Assembly: GCF_000757885.1 (NCBI RefSeq)
Contig: NZ_JQCR01000002.1
Location: forward strand, 124,001 to 188,000
Direction of reading: 5' to 3'
DNA: 64,000 bases
Source: Paenibacillus wynnii
GTDB taxonomy: Bacteria; Bacillota; Bacilli; Paenibacillales; Paenibacillaceae
A program made the translations under genes and the position numbers. Position 1 is the stretch's first letter; the number at the start of each line of letters is the position of its first letter. The notes under the pieces were generated by a model, which made no database searches, was not told where the DNA came from, and worked only from the letters and a program-made list of their open reading frames with translations. Positions 9,227 through 18,000 of this stretch are shown here, in pieces.

Positions 9227-9305
9227 AGGTAGTTTTACGCGCTTTGACCAGGTCAGCCCCACCCATAACTAACTTTTTAGACCTATTCAACCTAATAATA
9301 CGAAG

Positions 9306-9347
9306 GGGCTGTCCCATCTGTAGAATTAATCTACTTTAGGACAGCCC
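9306..9347 (-). terminator. Terminator-like hairpin after metI
   Basis: GGGCTGTCC (9306-9314) pairs with GGACAGCCC (9339-9347), with a second inner stem. It is the first strong hairpin downstream of metI; the T run on the minus strand is weak. Confidence 0.55.
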
Positions 9348-9410
9348 GCTGGTCTCCACAAATCAATGTTCAATTCGCTGTTCAATTGAAATTCAATTCA
9401 AATTCAATTC

Positions 9411-10595
9411 TTACTGTTGAGCAACTGCCTCTTCTACTTCGGCCTGTGCTGCTTCCAGTGCTTGACCGAGATCGTTAATCAAATCGTTCAAATGCTCGAT
9501 CCCAACGGAGAATCGGAGTAGCCGGTCATCAACCCCCACCGCATCACGTATTTCCACCGGAATGTCAGCGTGCGTCTGAACGGCTGGATAAGTCATAAGC
9601 GACTCAACGCCGCCGAGGCTCTCTGCGAAAGCAATTAATCGGATATGGCGGAGTAGAGGCTCCACGTATCTGGCATCTTTTACTTTAAAAGAAAAGATAC
9701 CCGTATTGCCCGAGGACTGGCGGTTTTGCACATCATATCCCGGATGATCCGGAAGCCCCGGATGGAATACTTCCGCAATCGCATCGTGGTCCATCAGATA
9801 ATGAGCCAAGGCCAAGGCATTGCTCTCATGCCGCTCCATGCGAAGCGCCAGTGTCTTCATTCCTCTCATCAACTGATAGCTGTCAGAGGGGCTGAGCACG
9901 GCTCCAATGGAGTTATGCAGAATAGCCATTTCAGCTGACAAGGCTTCCCCCTTAGTCACGATAAGTCCAGCCAATACATCGTTATGTCCGCCCAGGTATT
10001 TCGTTGCACTGTGAACTACAATATCCGCTCCAAGCTCAATCGGCCGCTGAAAGAAAGGTGTCAGCAACGTATTGTCCACGATGGTGAGCAACTTATGCTG
10101 GCTGGCCCACGTACACACAGCCTCGATATCGGTAATCATCATTAATGGATTGGTGGGTGTCTCAATAAATACCGCTTTTGTATTAGGAAGACGTACCTCC
10201 TCCAGCGCATTTAGATCATTGGTATCCACATAGGATGCGGTAATTCCAAATCTGGACAATATCCGTTCCAGCAGCCGGTACGTCCCCCCGTAAAGATCGA
10301 GTGAGACGATCAGATGATCCCCTTGGCTGAATAAGGCAAACACGGTTTGCAGCGCAGCCATCCCGGAGCTGCACGCAAACCCGGCGTCGCCGGATTCAAG
10401 TTCAGCAGAAACATTTTCCAATACGGATCTTGTCGGGTTCTTGGTACGAATATAGTCAAAGCCGGTGCTTTGTCCGAGTCGTGGATGGCGGAATGCAGTG
10501 GATTGATAGATGGGATAATTAACGGCCCCCGTTGCCGGGTCTTCCTGCGAACCGATTTGAGCCAATCTGCTTTCAATTCTGAGTTTCTCATCCAT
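9411..10595 (-). CDS. metI: Cystathionine gamma-synthase / O-acetylhomoserine (thiol)-lyase, PLP enzyme
   Basis: Protein of 394 residues of the Cys/Met-metabolism PLP family. It joins acyl-homoserine to cysteine (or sulfide) in methionine synthesis. The PLP-binding Lys199 is in HSATKYLGGHNDVLAG; other marks are YSRT-type cofactor contacts (YIRTKNPTR) and the ACSSGMAA loop. The start ATG at 10595 has GGAGG upstream. It lies 43 bases after metA, so both genes are controlled by the SAM-I riboswitch upstream of metA. The metA neighbour makes the gamma-synthase more likely than MetC or MegL; sequence alone cannot separate cystathionine synthase from thiolyase activity. Confidence 0.88.
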   Translation of the reverse strand: MDEKLRIESRLAQIGSQEDPATGAVNYPIYQSTAFRHPRLGQSTGFDYIRTKNPTRSVLENVSAELESGDAGFACSSGMAALQTVFALFSQGDHLIVSLDLYGGTYRLLERILSRFGITASYVDTNDLNALEEVRLPNTKAVFIETPTNPLMMITDIEAVCTWASQHKLLTIVDNTLLTPFFQRPIELGADIVVHSATKYLGGHNDVLAGLIVTKGEALSAEMAILHNSIGAVLSPSDSYQLMRGMKTLALRMERHESNALALAHYLMDHDAIAEVFHPGLPDHPGYDVQNRQSSGNTGIFSFKVKDARYVEPLLRHIRLIAFAESLGGVESLMTYPAVQTHADIPVEIRDAVGVDDRLLRFSVGIEHLNDLINDLGQALEAAQAEVEEAVAQQ

Positions 10596-10638
10596 GTTAT
10601 ATTAAACCTCCTGGGTATTTTCTAAGTATCCATCTCAT

Positions 10639-11556
10639 TTAAATCATAGGACCAATATCGTAAGGAGTTTCTTGATATACGTAGTAATTAAGCCAATTGG
10701 CAAACAATAAGTTAGCATGGGCACGCCAGACTGCGGGCGGTGTCCGCTGCGGGTCATCTTTCGGATAATAATGTTTTGGTAATGGCACTTCCATCCCTTT
10801 AGCTACATCACGGTCATACTCCCACTTCAGAGAGAAAGGATCATATTCTGAATGACCGGTTACAAAAATCTGTTTGCCATCATGGGTAGCTACTAAATAG
10901 ATGCCTGCCTCTTCTGATTCTGCAAGAATCTGTAATTCAGGTATAGCTTCTATATCCGCTCGGGAGACATCTGTATGTCGAGAGTGGGGAACATGAAATA
11001 ATTCATCAAACCCGCGAAGCAGTTTTACGTTATTGGATGTAACCGTGTGTGGGAATACACCGAAGCATTTCTCATCCAGGCTTTCTTTACGAACACCGAA
11101 GTGATGATATAATCCTGCCTGTGCAGCCCAACATATATGCATTGTCGAAGTAACATTTTGTTTACTCCATTCAAAAATCTTTTTCAACTCTTCCCAATAG
11201 TTAACATCTTCGAAATCCATCTGCTCTACCGGAGCACCCGTGACAATCAGGCCGTCAAAACGGCGTTCGCTAATCTCATCAAAGGTTTTATAAAAGCTTT
11301 CCAAGTGCTCAGCCGATGTGTTCTTGGAGGTATGGGAACTAGGATGGAGCAGAACTACATCCACTTGGAGCGGCGAGTTACCGATCAAACGCAGAAGCTG
11401 TGTTTCCGTAGTCTCTTTTGTAGGCATCAAATTCAGAATAGCTATACGCAAAGGGCGTATATCCTGGTGAAAGGCCTGGCTTTCGTCCATCACAAAAATA
11501 TTTTCTCCGGATAAAACCTCTTTGGCCGGTAAACTGTCGGGAATTTTAATCGGCAT
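10639..11556 (-). CDS. metA: Homoserine O-acyltransferase, predicted acetyl-CoA specific
   Basis: First committed enzyme of methionine synthesis; activates homoserine by acylation. With the start at 11556 (AAGGAG eleven bases upstream) it has 305 residues, the family length. The catalytic Cys142 is in [19 protein letters not shown]; the His and Glu of the triad lie in FVTGHSEYD. Residue 111 is Glu ([13 protein letters not shown]). In this family Glu111 is reported to give acetyl-CoA use and Gly111 succinyl-CoA use, so O-acetylhomoserine is the predicted product. A longer frame reaching 11628 would run into the riboswitch region. Operon with metI, under SAM control. Confidence 0.93.
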   Translation of the reverse strand: MPIKIPDSLPAKEVLSGENIFVMDESQAFHQDIRPLRIAILNLMPTKETTETQLLRLIGNSPLQVDVVLLHPSSHTSKNTSAEHLESFYKTFDEISERRFDGLIVTGAPVEQMDFEDVNYWEELKKIFEWSKQNVTSTMHICWAAQAGLYHHFGVRKESLDEKCFGVFPHTVTSNNVKLLRGFDELFHVPHSRHTDVSRADIEAIPELQILAESEEAGIYLVATHDGKQIFVTGHSEYDPFSLKWEYDRDVAKGMEVPLPKHYYPKDDPQRTPPAVWRAHANLLFANWLNYYVYQETPYDIGPMI

Positions 11557-11611
11557 TAGCTTCTCACTCCTTAGCTGAAATTGGATACCGCAAAACGGCT
11601 CCTGGTATAAC

Positions 11612-11791
11612 AAAAAGACCCTTCTCAACAGAGAGAAAGGTCATATTTACAGTCATATGCGCCTCTCTCATCTGCCAGAATAACCTGCCTGACGCATGCG
11701 CCACACAAGTTTCCGCAAGAATTAGCACCGTGCGTTTACACGCCGGTTGCCGGGTTTCATCGGGCTAGTCCCTCCACCTGCTCTTGATAAG
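11612..11791 (-). promoter_or_regulatory. SAM-I (S-box) riboswitch with terminator, metA-metI leader
   Basis: The minus strand begins with the S-box consensus CTTATCAAGAGCAGGTGGAG at 11791. It continues through GATGAAACCCGGCAACC, the GGTGCTAATTC core and the closing GAGAGAG strand near 11673. A terminator hairpin (11617-11642) with a run of five T follows. Binding of S-adenosylmethionine should terminate transcription and shut down metA-metI. Confidence 0.95.
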
Positions 11792-11826
11792 ATTAAGCAA
11801 TATTTAATTAAATTTCGTTAGAAATT

Positions 11827-11856
11827 ACTTTAAATCATGAACCTAACTTTCGTCAA
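11827..11856 (-). promoter_or_regulatory. Probable metA-metI promoter
   Basis: Minus strand: TTGACG (11851-11856), 18-base spacer, TAAAGT (11827-11832). The predicted start lies about 30 bases before the riboswitch. The -10 is weak, so this is tentative. Confidence 0.45.
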
Positions 11857-11900
11857 GCCCATACAATGCATTAGTACTATAAAAAACCTAACAATTTGTC

Positions 11901-11929
11901 TTGAAAGAGGCATATCTCGGCGTTATACT
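11901..11929 (+). promoter_or_regulatory. Promoter of the 45-aa gene (and probably corA)
   Basis: Plus strand: TTGAAA (11901-11906), 17-base spacer, TATACT (11924-11929). Transcription would start about 35 bases before the small gene. Confidence 0.7.
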
Positions 11930-11968
11930 AGACAAGTGTTTCATACCCGAACGAACAGAAGAGGTGAG

Positions 11969-12106
11969 ATGAAGATGGAAGGCGACCCGAGCTCGCAGAT
12001 AAGCGTACAGACTGAACAACCACACAGGATTAACATCAGCTTGCCGGCGGCGGGAGCAGTACTTCTTCATGCCTTTGGAATGTTATTCGGCCCTGTTTCC
12101 TCTTAG
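11969..12106 (+). CDS. Small protein of unknown function (45 aa)
   Basis: A 45-codon frame (MKMEGDPSSQISV start) with a GAGGTGA site directly before the ATG AAG ATG start region; the second ATG (11975) has the better spacing. A consensus promoter lies just upstream. The N-terminal half is polar; the C-terminal half (SLPAAGAVLLHAFGMLFGP) is hydrophobic and could insert into a membrane. It ends 80 bases before corA and may be co-transcribed with it. I do not recognise the family. It could be a small membrane protein or a leader peptide. Confidence 0.5.
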   Translation: MKMEGDPSSQISVQTEQPHRINISLPAAGAVLLHAFGMLFGPVSS

Positions 12107-12186
12107 TGACCCGGCCAAGCTGATTTTTTTCTGTGCTATTATTAGCATCCCTTGGAGAAGACTAGGGACAGAAGGAGTGAAATCAG

Positions 12187-13122
12187 ATGAAAATCCGGCT
12201 GGTAAATGCAGGGGTTTTTACACAGATCGACGATATTGAAGCAACATTGACCGCTCCGGCGGAAGGGTTTTATTGGATTGACGCAGATTTGGAGGATTTA
12301 GAGCATCTTCAGCCTCTTTTTAATCTGCATGATCTGGCTGTAGAGGATTGCCTCAGCGAAGAGGATCAGCGTCCGAAGATCGAAATTTACGAGAGTCACT
12401 ATTTCATAGTGGTAAACAGTATCCGATTTGATGATGAAGAAATATTCCTTCGAGCACTGAACGTGTTTCTCGGAAGACATTATATTATTACCGTTACCCA
12501 ACAAAAAATTAATGAACTGCGTATCCTGAAGCCTATGCTCTGGGAGCAGGAGGTTAGCGAACCTGACCGGTTCCTGTATTTGCTCATTGACCTTGTCGTG
12601 GATAACTACTTTTCCGTCGGCGACCGGATTGAAGCGCGAATCGAGAAACTGGAAGAGGATATCCTCATGCATACCAAGAAGTCGCACCTCAGTGAAATTA
12701 TAGGTCTGCGAAGCGAAATCCTATGGCTGAAGAAGATGCTTGGACCGCAAAAAGAAGTTATAAATACTCTTAATAAAAAAGACCTCCGCCTGATCGATGA
12801 TCAGTTGCAGAAGTATTTTAGCGATATATACGAAAATGCGGTAAAAATTTCTGAAACCTTTGAAACGTACCGCGATCTGATGGGCAACTTACGTGAGGCC
12901 TACCAATCCAGTATCGCCAATCGTGCCAATGAAATTATGAGAGTATTTACAGCCATAACCACGATTTTCATGCCCCTGACCGTTATAACAGGTATATATG
13001 GGATGAACTTTGATAATATTCCTGAAATTCATACGAAATATGGTTACTTCGGTGTAATTGGAGCCATGGTAACGCTCGGCTGTGGAATGCTTGTTGTATT
13101 CCGCAAGAAAGAATGGCTATGA
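12187..13122 (+). CDS. corA: CorA-family magnesium/divalent cation channel
   Basis: Protein of 311 residues, the family length. A large cytoplasmic domain, helical after residue 130, is followed by two transmembrane helices at the C-terminus (about 252-272 and 285-304). The signature GMN is in ITGIYGMNFDNIPE between them. CorA pentamers let Mg2+ (sometimes Co2+ or Ni2+) enter. AGAAGGAGTG precedes the ATG. A strong terminator follows. Confidence 0.93.
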   Translation: MKIRLVNAGVFTQIDDIEATLTAPAEGFYWIDADLEDLEHLQPLFNLHDLAVEDCLSEEDQRPKIEIYESHYFIVVNSIRFDDEEIFLRALNVFLGRHYIITVTQQKINELRILKPMLWEQEVSEPDRFLYLLIDLVVDNYFSVGDRIEARIEKLEEDILMHTKKSHLSEIIGLRSEILWLKKMLGPQKEVINTLNKKDLRLIDDQLQKYFSDIYENAVKISETFETYRDLMGNLREAYQSSIANRANEIMRVFTAITTIFMPLTVITGIYGMNFDNIPEIHTKYGYFGVIGAMVTLGCGMLVVFRKKEWL

Positions 13123-13143
13123 GCGATATTGAACGATTTAGTA

Positions 13144-13190
13144 AAAGACGAAGGACACCCAGCCCTCAAGGCAAGGGTTCCTTCGTCTTT
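13144..13190. terminator. Bidirectional terminator between corA and HRDC gene
   Basis: AAAGACGAAGGA pairs with the arm ending in CCTTCGTCTTT and is followed by TTTTTG on the plus strand. The flanking A run also suits the convergent minus-strand gene. Confidence 0.85.
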
Positions 13191-13204
13191 TTGTTTGGGA
13201 TAAA

Positions 13205-14221
13205 TTAATAATTAGCTGCAATTGCCGAGACATCTGTATATTCACGCCGGAAACGAATGCGGATTAGACGGAGACGTTCATAATAAAGATCCAGACCCCC
13301 CGGTGCGGTAAATTCATTTCCGTACACTTTGTACAAAACAGGCTTCAGAAAAACATCCCCAAGTTCAACGTACGCATTCCAAACCTCTTCCTGCTCGTTT
13401 TGCGGCATTCTGCCCAGCTCCTGCACAATTAGCTTCTCAACAGAATAACCGTCTTTCTCTAGTTCCTCTACCGCCTCTAAGAGATCACGACGACTGACAC
13501 CGCATTCCTCTTTGAGCTGTTCCATATCCAGTCCGCATTCAATCCCTTGAAGCAGCAGTCTACGCATCCTTAACCGTTCCAACTGCTTCTTGTATTTAAG
13601 CTCCTTCTGCTTATACAACCAAGAAACAAAGGACTCGTCATCAATCTCATTATGTACCCAGCTCAGCGGAAATTGATGCTCTCTTGGTGCTGCTGAGGTA
13701 ATCGCAAGCCAATCGGTTCCATATTGAGCCGCTTTTCCTTGACCTACTCCGGGCAGCTGCAGCAATTCCTCTGGTGTATAAGGCAGAAAGGTACTTAGGA
13801 GCCTTAATAATCGATTGCTGGCCAAGATATAAGGAGCCTTCCGCTCACTCGAAGATCTTCCTCGACGCCAGGCGCACAACTCTTCATAGATCTTCTCATT
13901 CCCGTGCTGCTCACTGTAAAATTGCAGTTTCAAATGTTCGGTATTCCGATTTGGAAGACTGTCCTCCTCATGAAAGATGCCCTCGATTAAAGGGCGGTAC
14001 CCTTCTCCCATCTTTACGGCAAGTTCATGCCTGTACACACAGAGCATCTCACTCCAAGAGCCGCCTTCATACCAAATGTTGTCCACCGTTTCCTCCGCGA
14101 TCGAAAAGTCCTTCCAACCTAGGCTCCAGACTCCCTCTTCTTCTCCGATCCAGAGCTGGGCGAACAACTCCTGATCACTGCTGGCATTCTTGGACAACCG
14201 ATTCATAAATACAATTTGCAT
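13205..14221 (-). CDS. HRDC-domain protein
   Basis: Protein of 338 residues. An N-terminal region of about 100 residues has no family I recognise. An HRDC domain (about 108-185; ILASNRLLRLLSTFLPYTPEELLQLPGVGQGKAAQYG) follows, a helical nucleic-acid-binding module found in RecQ helicases and RNase D. The C-terminal third contains a helix-turn-helix-like segment (MEQLKEECGVSRRDLLEAVEEL). No helicase or nuclease catalytic motif is visible, so it is probably an accessory DNA or RNA binder. The ATG at 14221 has AAGGAAGGG upstream. It lies after the fructokinase terminator. Confidence 0.75.
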   Translation of the reverse strand: MQIVFMNRLSKNASSDQELFAQLWIGEEEGVWSLGWKDFSIAEETVDNIWYEGGSWSEMLCVYRHELAVKMGEGYRPLIEGIFHEEDSLPNRNTEHLKLQFYSEQHGNEKIYEELCAWRRGRSSSERKAPYILASNRLLRLLSTFLPYTPEELLQLPGVGQGKAAQYGTDWLAITSAAPREHQFPLSWVHNEIDDESFVSWLYKQKELKYKKQLERLRMRRLLLQGIECGLDMEQLKEECGVSRRDLLEAVEELEKDGYSVEKLIVQELGRMPQNEQEEVWNAYVELGDVFLKPVLYKVYGNEFTAPGGLDLYYERLRLIRIRFRREYTDVSAIAANY

Positions 14222-14253
14222 ATTTATCCCTTCCTTTCGTAGTCAGACAGTAC

Positions 14254-14296
14254 AAAAAAAAGCACCTCTCTCACTATAAACGTGAAAGAGGTGCTT
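14254..14296 (-). terminator. Terminator after the ROK kinase gene
   Basis: The minus strand carries AAGCACCTCTTTCAC pairing with GTGAGAGAGGTGCTT, followed by eight T. Strong rho-independent terminator. Confidence 0.9.
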
Positions 14297-14364
14297 CCTC
14301 ATTAATTACTATACTGTTAAATTCTACAATACCATATATTACCGAACAGTCAATCCTTTTTATA

Positions 14365-15246
14365 CTACTCCTGGACAAGTGCCAGCTTAGCCAAACCTAT
14401 CGCACCGGACAAACCGGCATTATCCCCAAGCTGCGGAGAAACAATATAATTATTGATATCCGTGTTCAAAGCCGGATGCTGTACATAACCCTGCAGCAAC
14501 TCCTGAAGCTTGGTCCGAATCAGCGGGAACAGGTGGCTTTGCTTCATGACCCCGCCGCCCATAACTATTTTTTGCGGGGATAAAATTAATACGTAGCTCA
14601 TCAGCGCATGAGCAAGGTAGTGAGCTTCCATTTCCCATGCAGGGTGGTCTATTGGCAGTTCAGCTGCCGGTTTGCCCCACCGGCCTCCAATGGCCGGTCC
14701 CGCTGCCAAACCTTCCAGACAGTCGCCATGATAAGGACAAAATCCCGCATAGTTATCATCCGGATGACGGCGCACAACAATATGCCCCATCTCAGGATGA
14801 GACAATCCGTGAACGAGCTTGCCGCCTACAACAGCACCTGCTCCGATACCCGTACCAACCGTTATATAAAGACAGCTGTCCAATCCTTGTGCAGCTCCCC
14901 ATGTATACTCACCTAGCGCGGCTCCGTTAACATCGGTATCAAAGCCGATAGGCACGTTAAAATGCTCAGCAACAGCACCTACGAGATTATACTGCCCCCA
15001 GTGCGGCTTAGGTGTTGTTGTGATGTACCCATAAGTAGGACTGCCGAGAACCGGATCAATCGGTCCGAATGAACCAATGCCGATAGCTTCTACATCCTTG
15101 CCTTTAAAATATTCCAATACCTGCCCCATCGTTTCCTCCGGAGTTGTTGTGGGAAAGCTGACCCGGTCCATAATCGTACCGTCCTCTTTTCCAATCCCGC
15201 ATACAAACTTAGTTCCTCCGGCTTCAATTGCTCCCAATAACTTCAT
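14365..15246 (-). CDS. ROK-family fructokinase
   Basis: Sugar kinase of 293 residues, of the ScrK/GmuE/YdhR fructokinase type, which phosphorylates fructose at the 6-position with ATP. The ATP-binding DxGGT-like loop is at the start (GAIEAGGTKFVCGIG), the catalytic Asp is in GFDTDVNGAALGE, and the zinc site of this subgroup is in GHIVVRRHPDDNYAGFCPYHGDCLEGLAAGPA (one His, three Cys). GxGxG motifs (VGTGIGAGAV) match ROK kinases. Transcribed alone, with a strong terminator. Substrate is inferred from the subgroup; glucose or mannose use is possible. Confidence 0.88.
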   Translation of the reverse strand: MKLLGAIEAGGTKFVCGIGKEDGTIMDRVSFPTTTPEETMGQVLEYFKGKDVEAIGIGSFGPIDPVLGSPTYGYITTTPKPHWGQYNLVGAVAEHFNVPIGFDTDVNGAALGEYTWGAAQGLDSCLYITVGTGIGAGAVVGGKLVHGLSHPEMGHIVVRRHPDDNYAGFCPYHGDCLEGLAAGPAIGGRWGKPAAELPIDHPAWEMEAHYLAHALMSYVLILSPQKIVMGGGVMKQSHLFPLIRTKLQELLQGYVQHPALNTDINNYIVSPQLGDNAGLSGAIGLAKLALVQE

Positions 15247-15451
15247 TAGAAATTAACCCCTCCCGTATGTAGACGGGAAAGTACTTTCCCGCATTATTAA
15301 ACCCACTCTACAATAGCATTTTTCTAACGGATAGACTATTGAATAAAGTGACAAAAAAAAGTTCAAAACCAAAATCAGTAGTTGACCGTTTGTGAAACAA
15401 GCCGCTACGGGTTCGCACATATAGTCAACCTTTGATTTTAAGATTGGGCCC

Positions 15452-15490
15452 AAAAAAGCGTACCTAAAATCACAAAGATTCCCGGTACGC
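15452..15490 (-). terminator. Terminator after the 5'-3' exonuclease gene
   Basis: GCGTACC (15458-15464) pairs with GGTACGC (15484-15490), followed on the minus strand by six T. The remaining 15247-15450 stretch holds no gene I can support. Confidence 0.85.
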
Positions 15491-15506
15491 TCTTATAGAC
15501 CTAACT

Positions 15507-16433
15507 TTAGCCCAAATCCCCAAGCTCAATCTGGACAATTCCGCGCTCATCCCGGACCGCTGCAATTAAATGCATGAGGCTATCGAACTCCAATTCCCGG
15601 AACTTGCGTGTTGCCGTTTCTCTTTGCAGTTCCCATAGACATTCGGTCAATGTACAGACAATCGGCACATCGCAGCGGATTTCTGCAAGCTCACGCGACA
15701 AATGCAGCATGTCCAAGTCGGCCTCAATCTTTGCCCGAACACCTTTTGGCAGCAGATGAAGATTCTCAATAACACCTTCAACGTTGCCGTATTCTGTCAG
15801 CAGCTTAAGGGCTGTTTTCTCACCGATTCCTTTAACGCCCGGATAATTATCGCTTGTATCACCCATGAAGCCCTTTAGATCAATGACTTGAAGAGGGGTT
15901 AATCCTCTCTCCTCCAGCAATTCCGCTGGATCATATACTTTATAGTTAGAGCGGCCTTTTTTCATAATCACGACCTTAACTCTATCATTTACCAGCTGCA
16001 ACATATCGTGGTCACCGGTCAAAATATAGACCTCAGACTCCTCGCTGAAACAAGAAGCCAAGGTTCCGATACAATCATCTGCCTCAAACCCTACAAGTCC
16101 CACGTTAGGCACACCCAGCTCCGCTACAACCTCTTTTACTAGCTCAAACTGCGGGATCAGCTCCAATGGAGGCTCGATACGGTTCGATTTGTAGCCATCG
16201 TACTTTTCAGTGCGGAAGGTACCCTTGCCCATATCCCAGCAGCATACTACGTGTGTGGGTTCGAAGGTGGATACTGCATCAAAGAAATATTGTAAAAATC
16301 CGTATACCGCATTCGTCGGCAATCCGGCTTTGGTCTTGCGAATATATCCTCCATAAGCAGAGGCGTAAAAGGCCCGGAACAGCAGCGCCATTCCGTCAAC
16401 AATCATAATCCGGCTTGATGTCTCTGGTGCCAT
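15507..16433 (-). CDS. Stand-alone 5'-3' exonuclease (FEN/Pol I N-domain type)
   Basis: Protein of 308 residues related to the 5' nuclease domain of DNA polymerase I and to Bacillus YpcP/ExoR, which removes RNA primers and flaps. Metal-binding acidic residues are in IVDGMALLFRAF, GFEADDCIGTLA and ILTGDHDMLQLV. The helix-three-turn-helix is GDTSDNYPGVKGIGEKTA. No polymerase domain follows. The ATG at 16433 with GAGAGG six bases upstream is preferred over a TTG at 16439. It lies about 30 bases after the Spx-like gene. Confidence 0.9.
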   Translation of the reverse strand: MAPETSSRIMIVDGMALLFRAFYASAYGGYIRKTKAGLPTNAVYGFLQYFFDAVSTFEPTHVVCCWDMGKGTFRTEKYDGYKSNRIEPPLELIPQFELVKEVVAELGVPNVGLVGFEADDCIGTLASCFSEESEVYILTGDHDMLQLVNDRVKVVIMKKGRSNYKVYDPAELLEERGLTPLQVIDLKGFMGDTSDNYPGVKGIGEKTALKLLTEYGNVEGVIENLHLLPKGVRAKIEADLDMLHLSRELAEIRCDVPIVCTLTECLWELQRETATRKFRELEFDSLMHLIAAVRDERGIVQIELGDLG

Positions 16434-16462
16434 GTGCAACCTCTCCCTTGTTATGATTTGGG

Positions 16463-16828
16463 TTAAACTTTACTCCAAGCTTGTGCGTATTGCTCTTCCT
16501 TAAACCCTACGGTAACCTTCTGTCCATCGGTGACAATCGGACGTTTGATAAGCATACCATTGCCCGCCAGCAGTTCAAGTTGTTCCTGCTCGCTAAAACT
16601 CGCCAGCTTATTCTTGAGGTCCAGAGATCTATAAACGTCTCCGCCTGTATTAAAAAACTTTTTCAGTTCATGTCCGCTGTTCGCGACCCATGCACGCAGT
16701 TCCTCGACGCCGGGCGGCTGCTCAACAATATGTTGGAGTTGAAGCTCATGACCCTGTCCCTGCAGCCATTTCACGGCGCTGCGGCAGGTGCTGCATTTGG
16801 GATAGTGGTATATTGTAAGTTTGCTCAT
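16463..16828 (-). CDS. Spx/ArsC-family protein
   Basis: Protein of 121 residues with a thioredoxin-like fold and a CxxC redox motif near the start (Cys12 and Cys15, KCSTCRSAVKWL). An RPIV loop follows (LIKRPIVTDGQ). The layout matches Spx, MgsR and YusI/YffB-type ArsC-related proteins. Spx and MgsR bind RNA polymerase in redox stress, while others are orphan reductases. The residues that fix RNA polymerase binding cannot be judged here, so only the family is assigned. It sits after a repeat element and before the exonuclease gene. Confidence 0.8.
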   Translation of the reverse strand: MSKLTIYHYPKCSTCRSAVKWLQGQGHELQLQHIVEQPPGVEELRAWVANSGHELKKFFNTGGDVYRSLDLKNKLASFSEQEQLELLAGNGMLIKRPIVTDGQKVTVGFKEEQYAQAWSKV

Positions 16829-16878
16829 AGTTTCTCCTTCTGGGTGGTGATTACATGTCGCTACGCTTGCGAATTATT

Positions 16879-16990
16879 CCTCCGATCGCTGTTATCCTCA
16901 AATTTCCTGATTTAAACCACTATTCGTGGTAAAAATTTGAGGATAAAGGCGACCACTGCCGTTTCTCCAGAACAATTTCGCCTACTTCAC
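16879..16990 (-). repeat. Structured intergenic repeat, copy A
   Basis: About 110 bases that recur at 46979-47095. The core is a hairpin: a 14-base outer stem (TTATCCTCAAATTT with its complement), an inner stem ACCAC/GTGGT and a five-base loop. The shared sequence continues on one side with CCTCCGATCGCTG and on the other with AAAGGCG and TTTCTCCAG. It lies between the pseudouridine synthase and the Spx-like gene, both transcribed from the minus strand. See findings for the covariation. Confidence 0.85.
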
Positions 16991-17021
16991 TCTAGATCAC
17001 CACAAACAGTTACACCTATTC

Positions 17022-17999
17022 TCAAGCTAGGGCGTGTTGCAGCTTATCCTCGAGCGCTGCCATGTCGGGCGGCAGCGGAGCTTCGAAGATCATATCTTGC
17101 AGGAGCACAGGATGCTTGAACGCTAGCCGCACAGCATGCAGCGCCTGACGGGGGATGGCTGCATCCAGTTCAGACACCACCTGCAACCGCTCCGCTTGAG
17201 CAGGGGTTGGCTCTGAGAATCCGTACAGCTCGTGGCGATACATACCGTCCCCAATCAAAGGACAGCCGATTGAGGTCATATGCACACGAATTTGGTGGGT
17301 GCGTCCACTTTCGAGCTTCAACTCGACACGCGAGCCGTGGGCATAGGTTTTCTTAACCTCGTAACGGGTTAAAGATGGATAGCCGTCTGGCGTCACAATG
17401 CGCCGATGGGGTTCATCAGGGTCACGGTCAATCGGCCCGTCTATATCGCCCTTAGCCTCAACAGGAACACCATGAACAAAAGCGGCATAACGCTTGTCCA
17501 CAGTACCAGCAATCATTTGCTCAGAAATATGCTGGTGGCTGTATGGGTTCTTAGCAATAACAATGACACCGGAGGTTTCCTGATCAAGCCGATGTACCGG
17601 CCGGAAGCGAAAGCGCTCCTGCTTCTGCTTCCAATAGTAGACTACGCCGTTAGCAAGTGTGTCCGTATAATGTCCATGCGTGGGATGTACAATAATACCT
17701 GCTGCCTTATTAATAACAAGCAAATGCTCATCTTCGTACAGAATATCAAAAGGAATCGGCTGGGGCAGAATATCTTCTGATTCCTCAGTCTCCATCCGAA
17801 TTTGTACGGTATCCCCGGCTTTGACACGTACGCTAATATAGACACGCTCTCCGTTCAGGGTAATCCCCTGTTCTGTTTGCTTTAGACGGGACAACAGCTT
17901 GCGGGATACATCCATCCGTTTATGCAGTATGGTTTTTAGCAGCCAATCGTCCTCGGCTGGTGGAATGATATAGGTAAGCGGTGAGTAATAACTGATCAT
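17022..17999 (-). CDS. RluA-family pseudouridine synthase
   Basis: Enzyme of 325 residues that converts specific uridines in rRNA or tRNA to pseudouridine. A short S4-like RNA-binding region (about 15-75; RKLLSRLKQTEQGITLNGERV) precedes the catalytic domain with the HRLDQETSG motif carrying the catalytic Asp. KLESGRTHQIRVHMTSIGCPLIGDGMY is the conserved second motif. The start at 17999 lies one base after the stop of the adenosyltransferase gene, suggesting coupled translation. A start at 18032 would overlap that gene, and neither has a strong ribosome site. The exact RNA target (RluB, RluC or RluD class) is not clear. Confidence 0.85.
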   Translation of the reverse strand: MISYYSPLTYIIPPAEDDWLLKTILHKRMDVSRKLLSRLKQTEQGITLNGERVYISVRVKAGDTVQIRMETEESEDILPQPIPFDILYEDEHLLVINKAAGIIVHPTHGHYTDTLANGVVYYWKQKQERFRFRPVHRLDQETSGVIVIAKNPYSHQHISEQMIAGTVDKRYAAFVHGVPVEAKGDIDGPIDRDPDEPHRRIVTPDGYPSLTRYEVKKTYAHGSRVELKLESGRTHQIRVHMTSIGCPLIGDGMYRHELYGFSEPTPAQAERLQVVSELDAAIPRQALHAVRLAFKHPVLLQDMIFEAPLPPDMAALEDKLQHALA

Positions 18000-18000
18000 A

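Noticed and set aside
9099..9317. 72-residue minus-strand frame containing ESAVGA twice
   Set aside because: No ribosome site before the start; it crosses the 19-base direct repeat and a terminator-like hairpin. Treated as repeat sequence rather than a gene.
11837..11968. Longer version of the 45-residue protein starting upstream
   Set aside because: The extension crosses its own promoter and has no ribosome site.
15253..15453. 66-residue minus-strand frame with a hydrophobic stretch
   Set aside because: No ribosome site and lies over the region between two transcription units; no family recognised.
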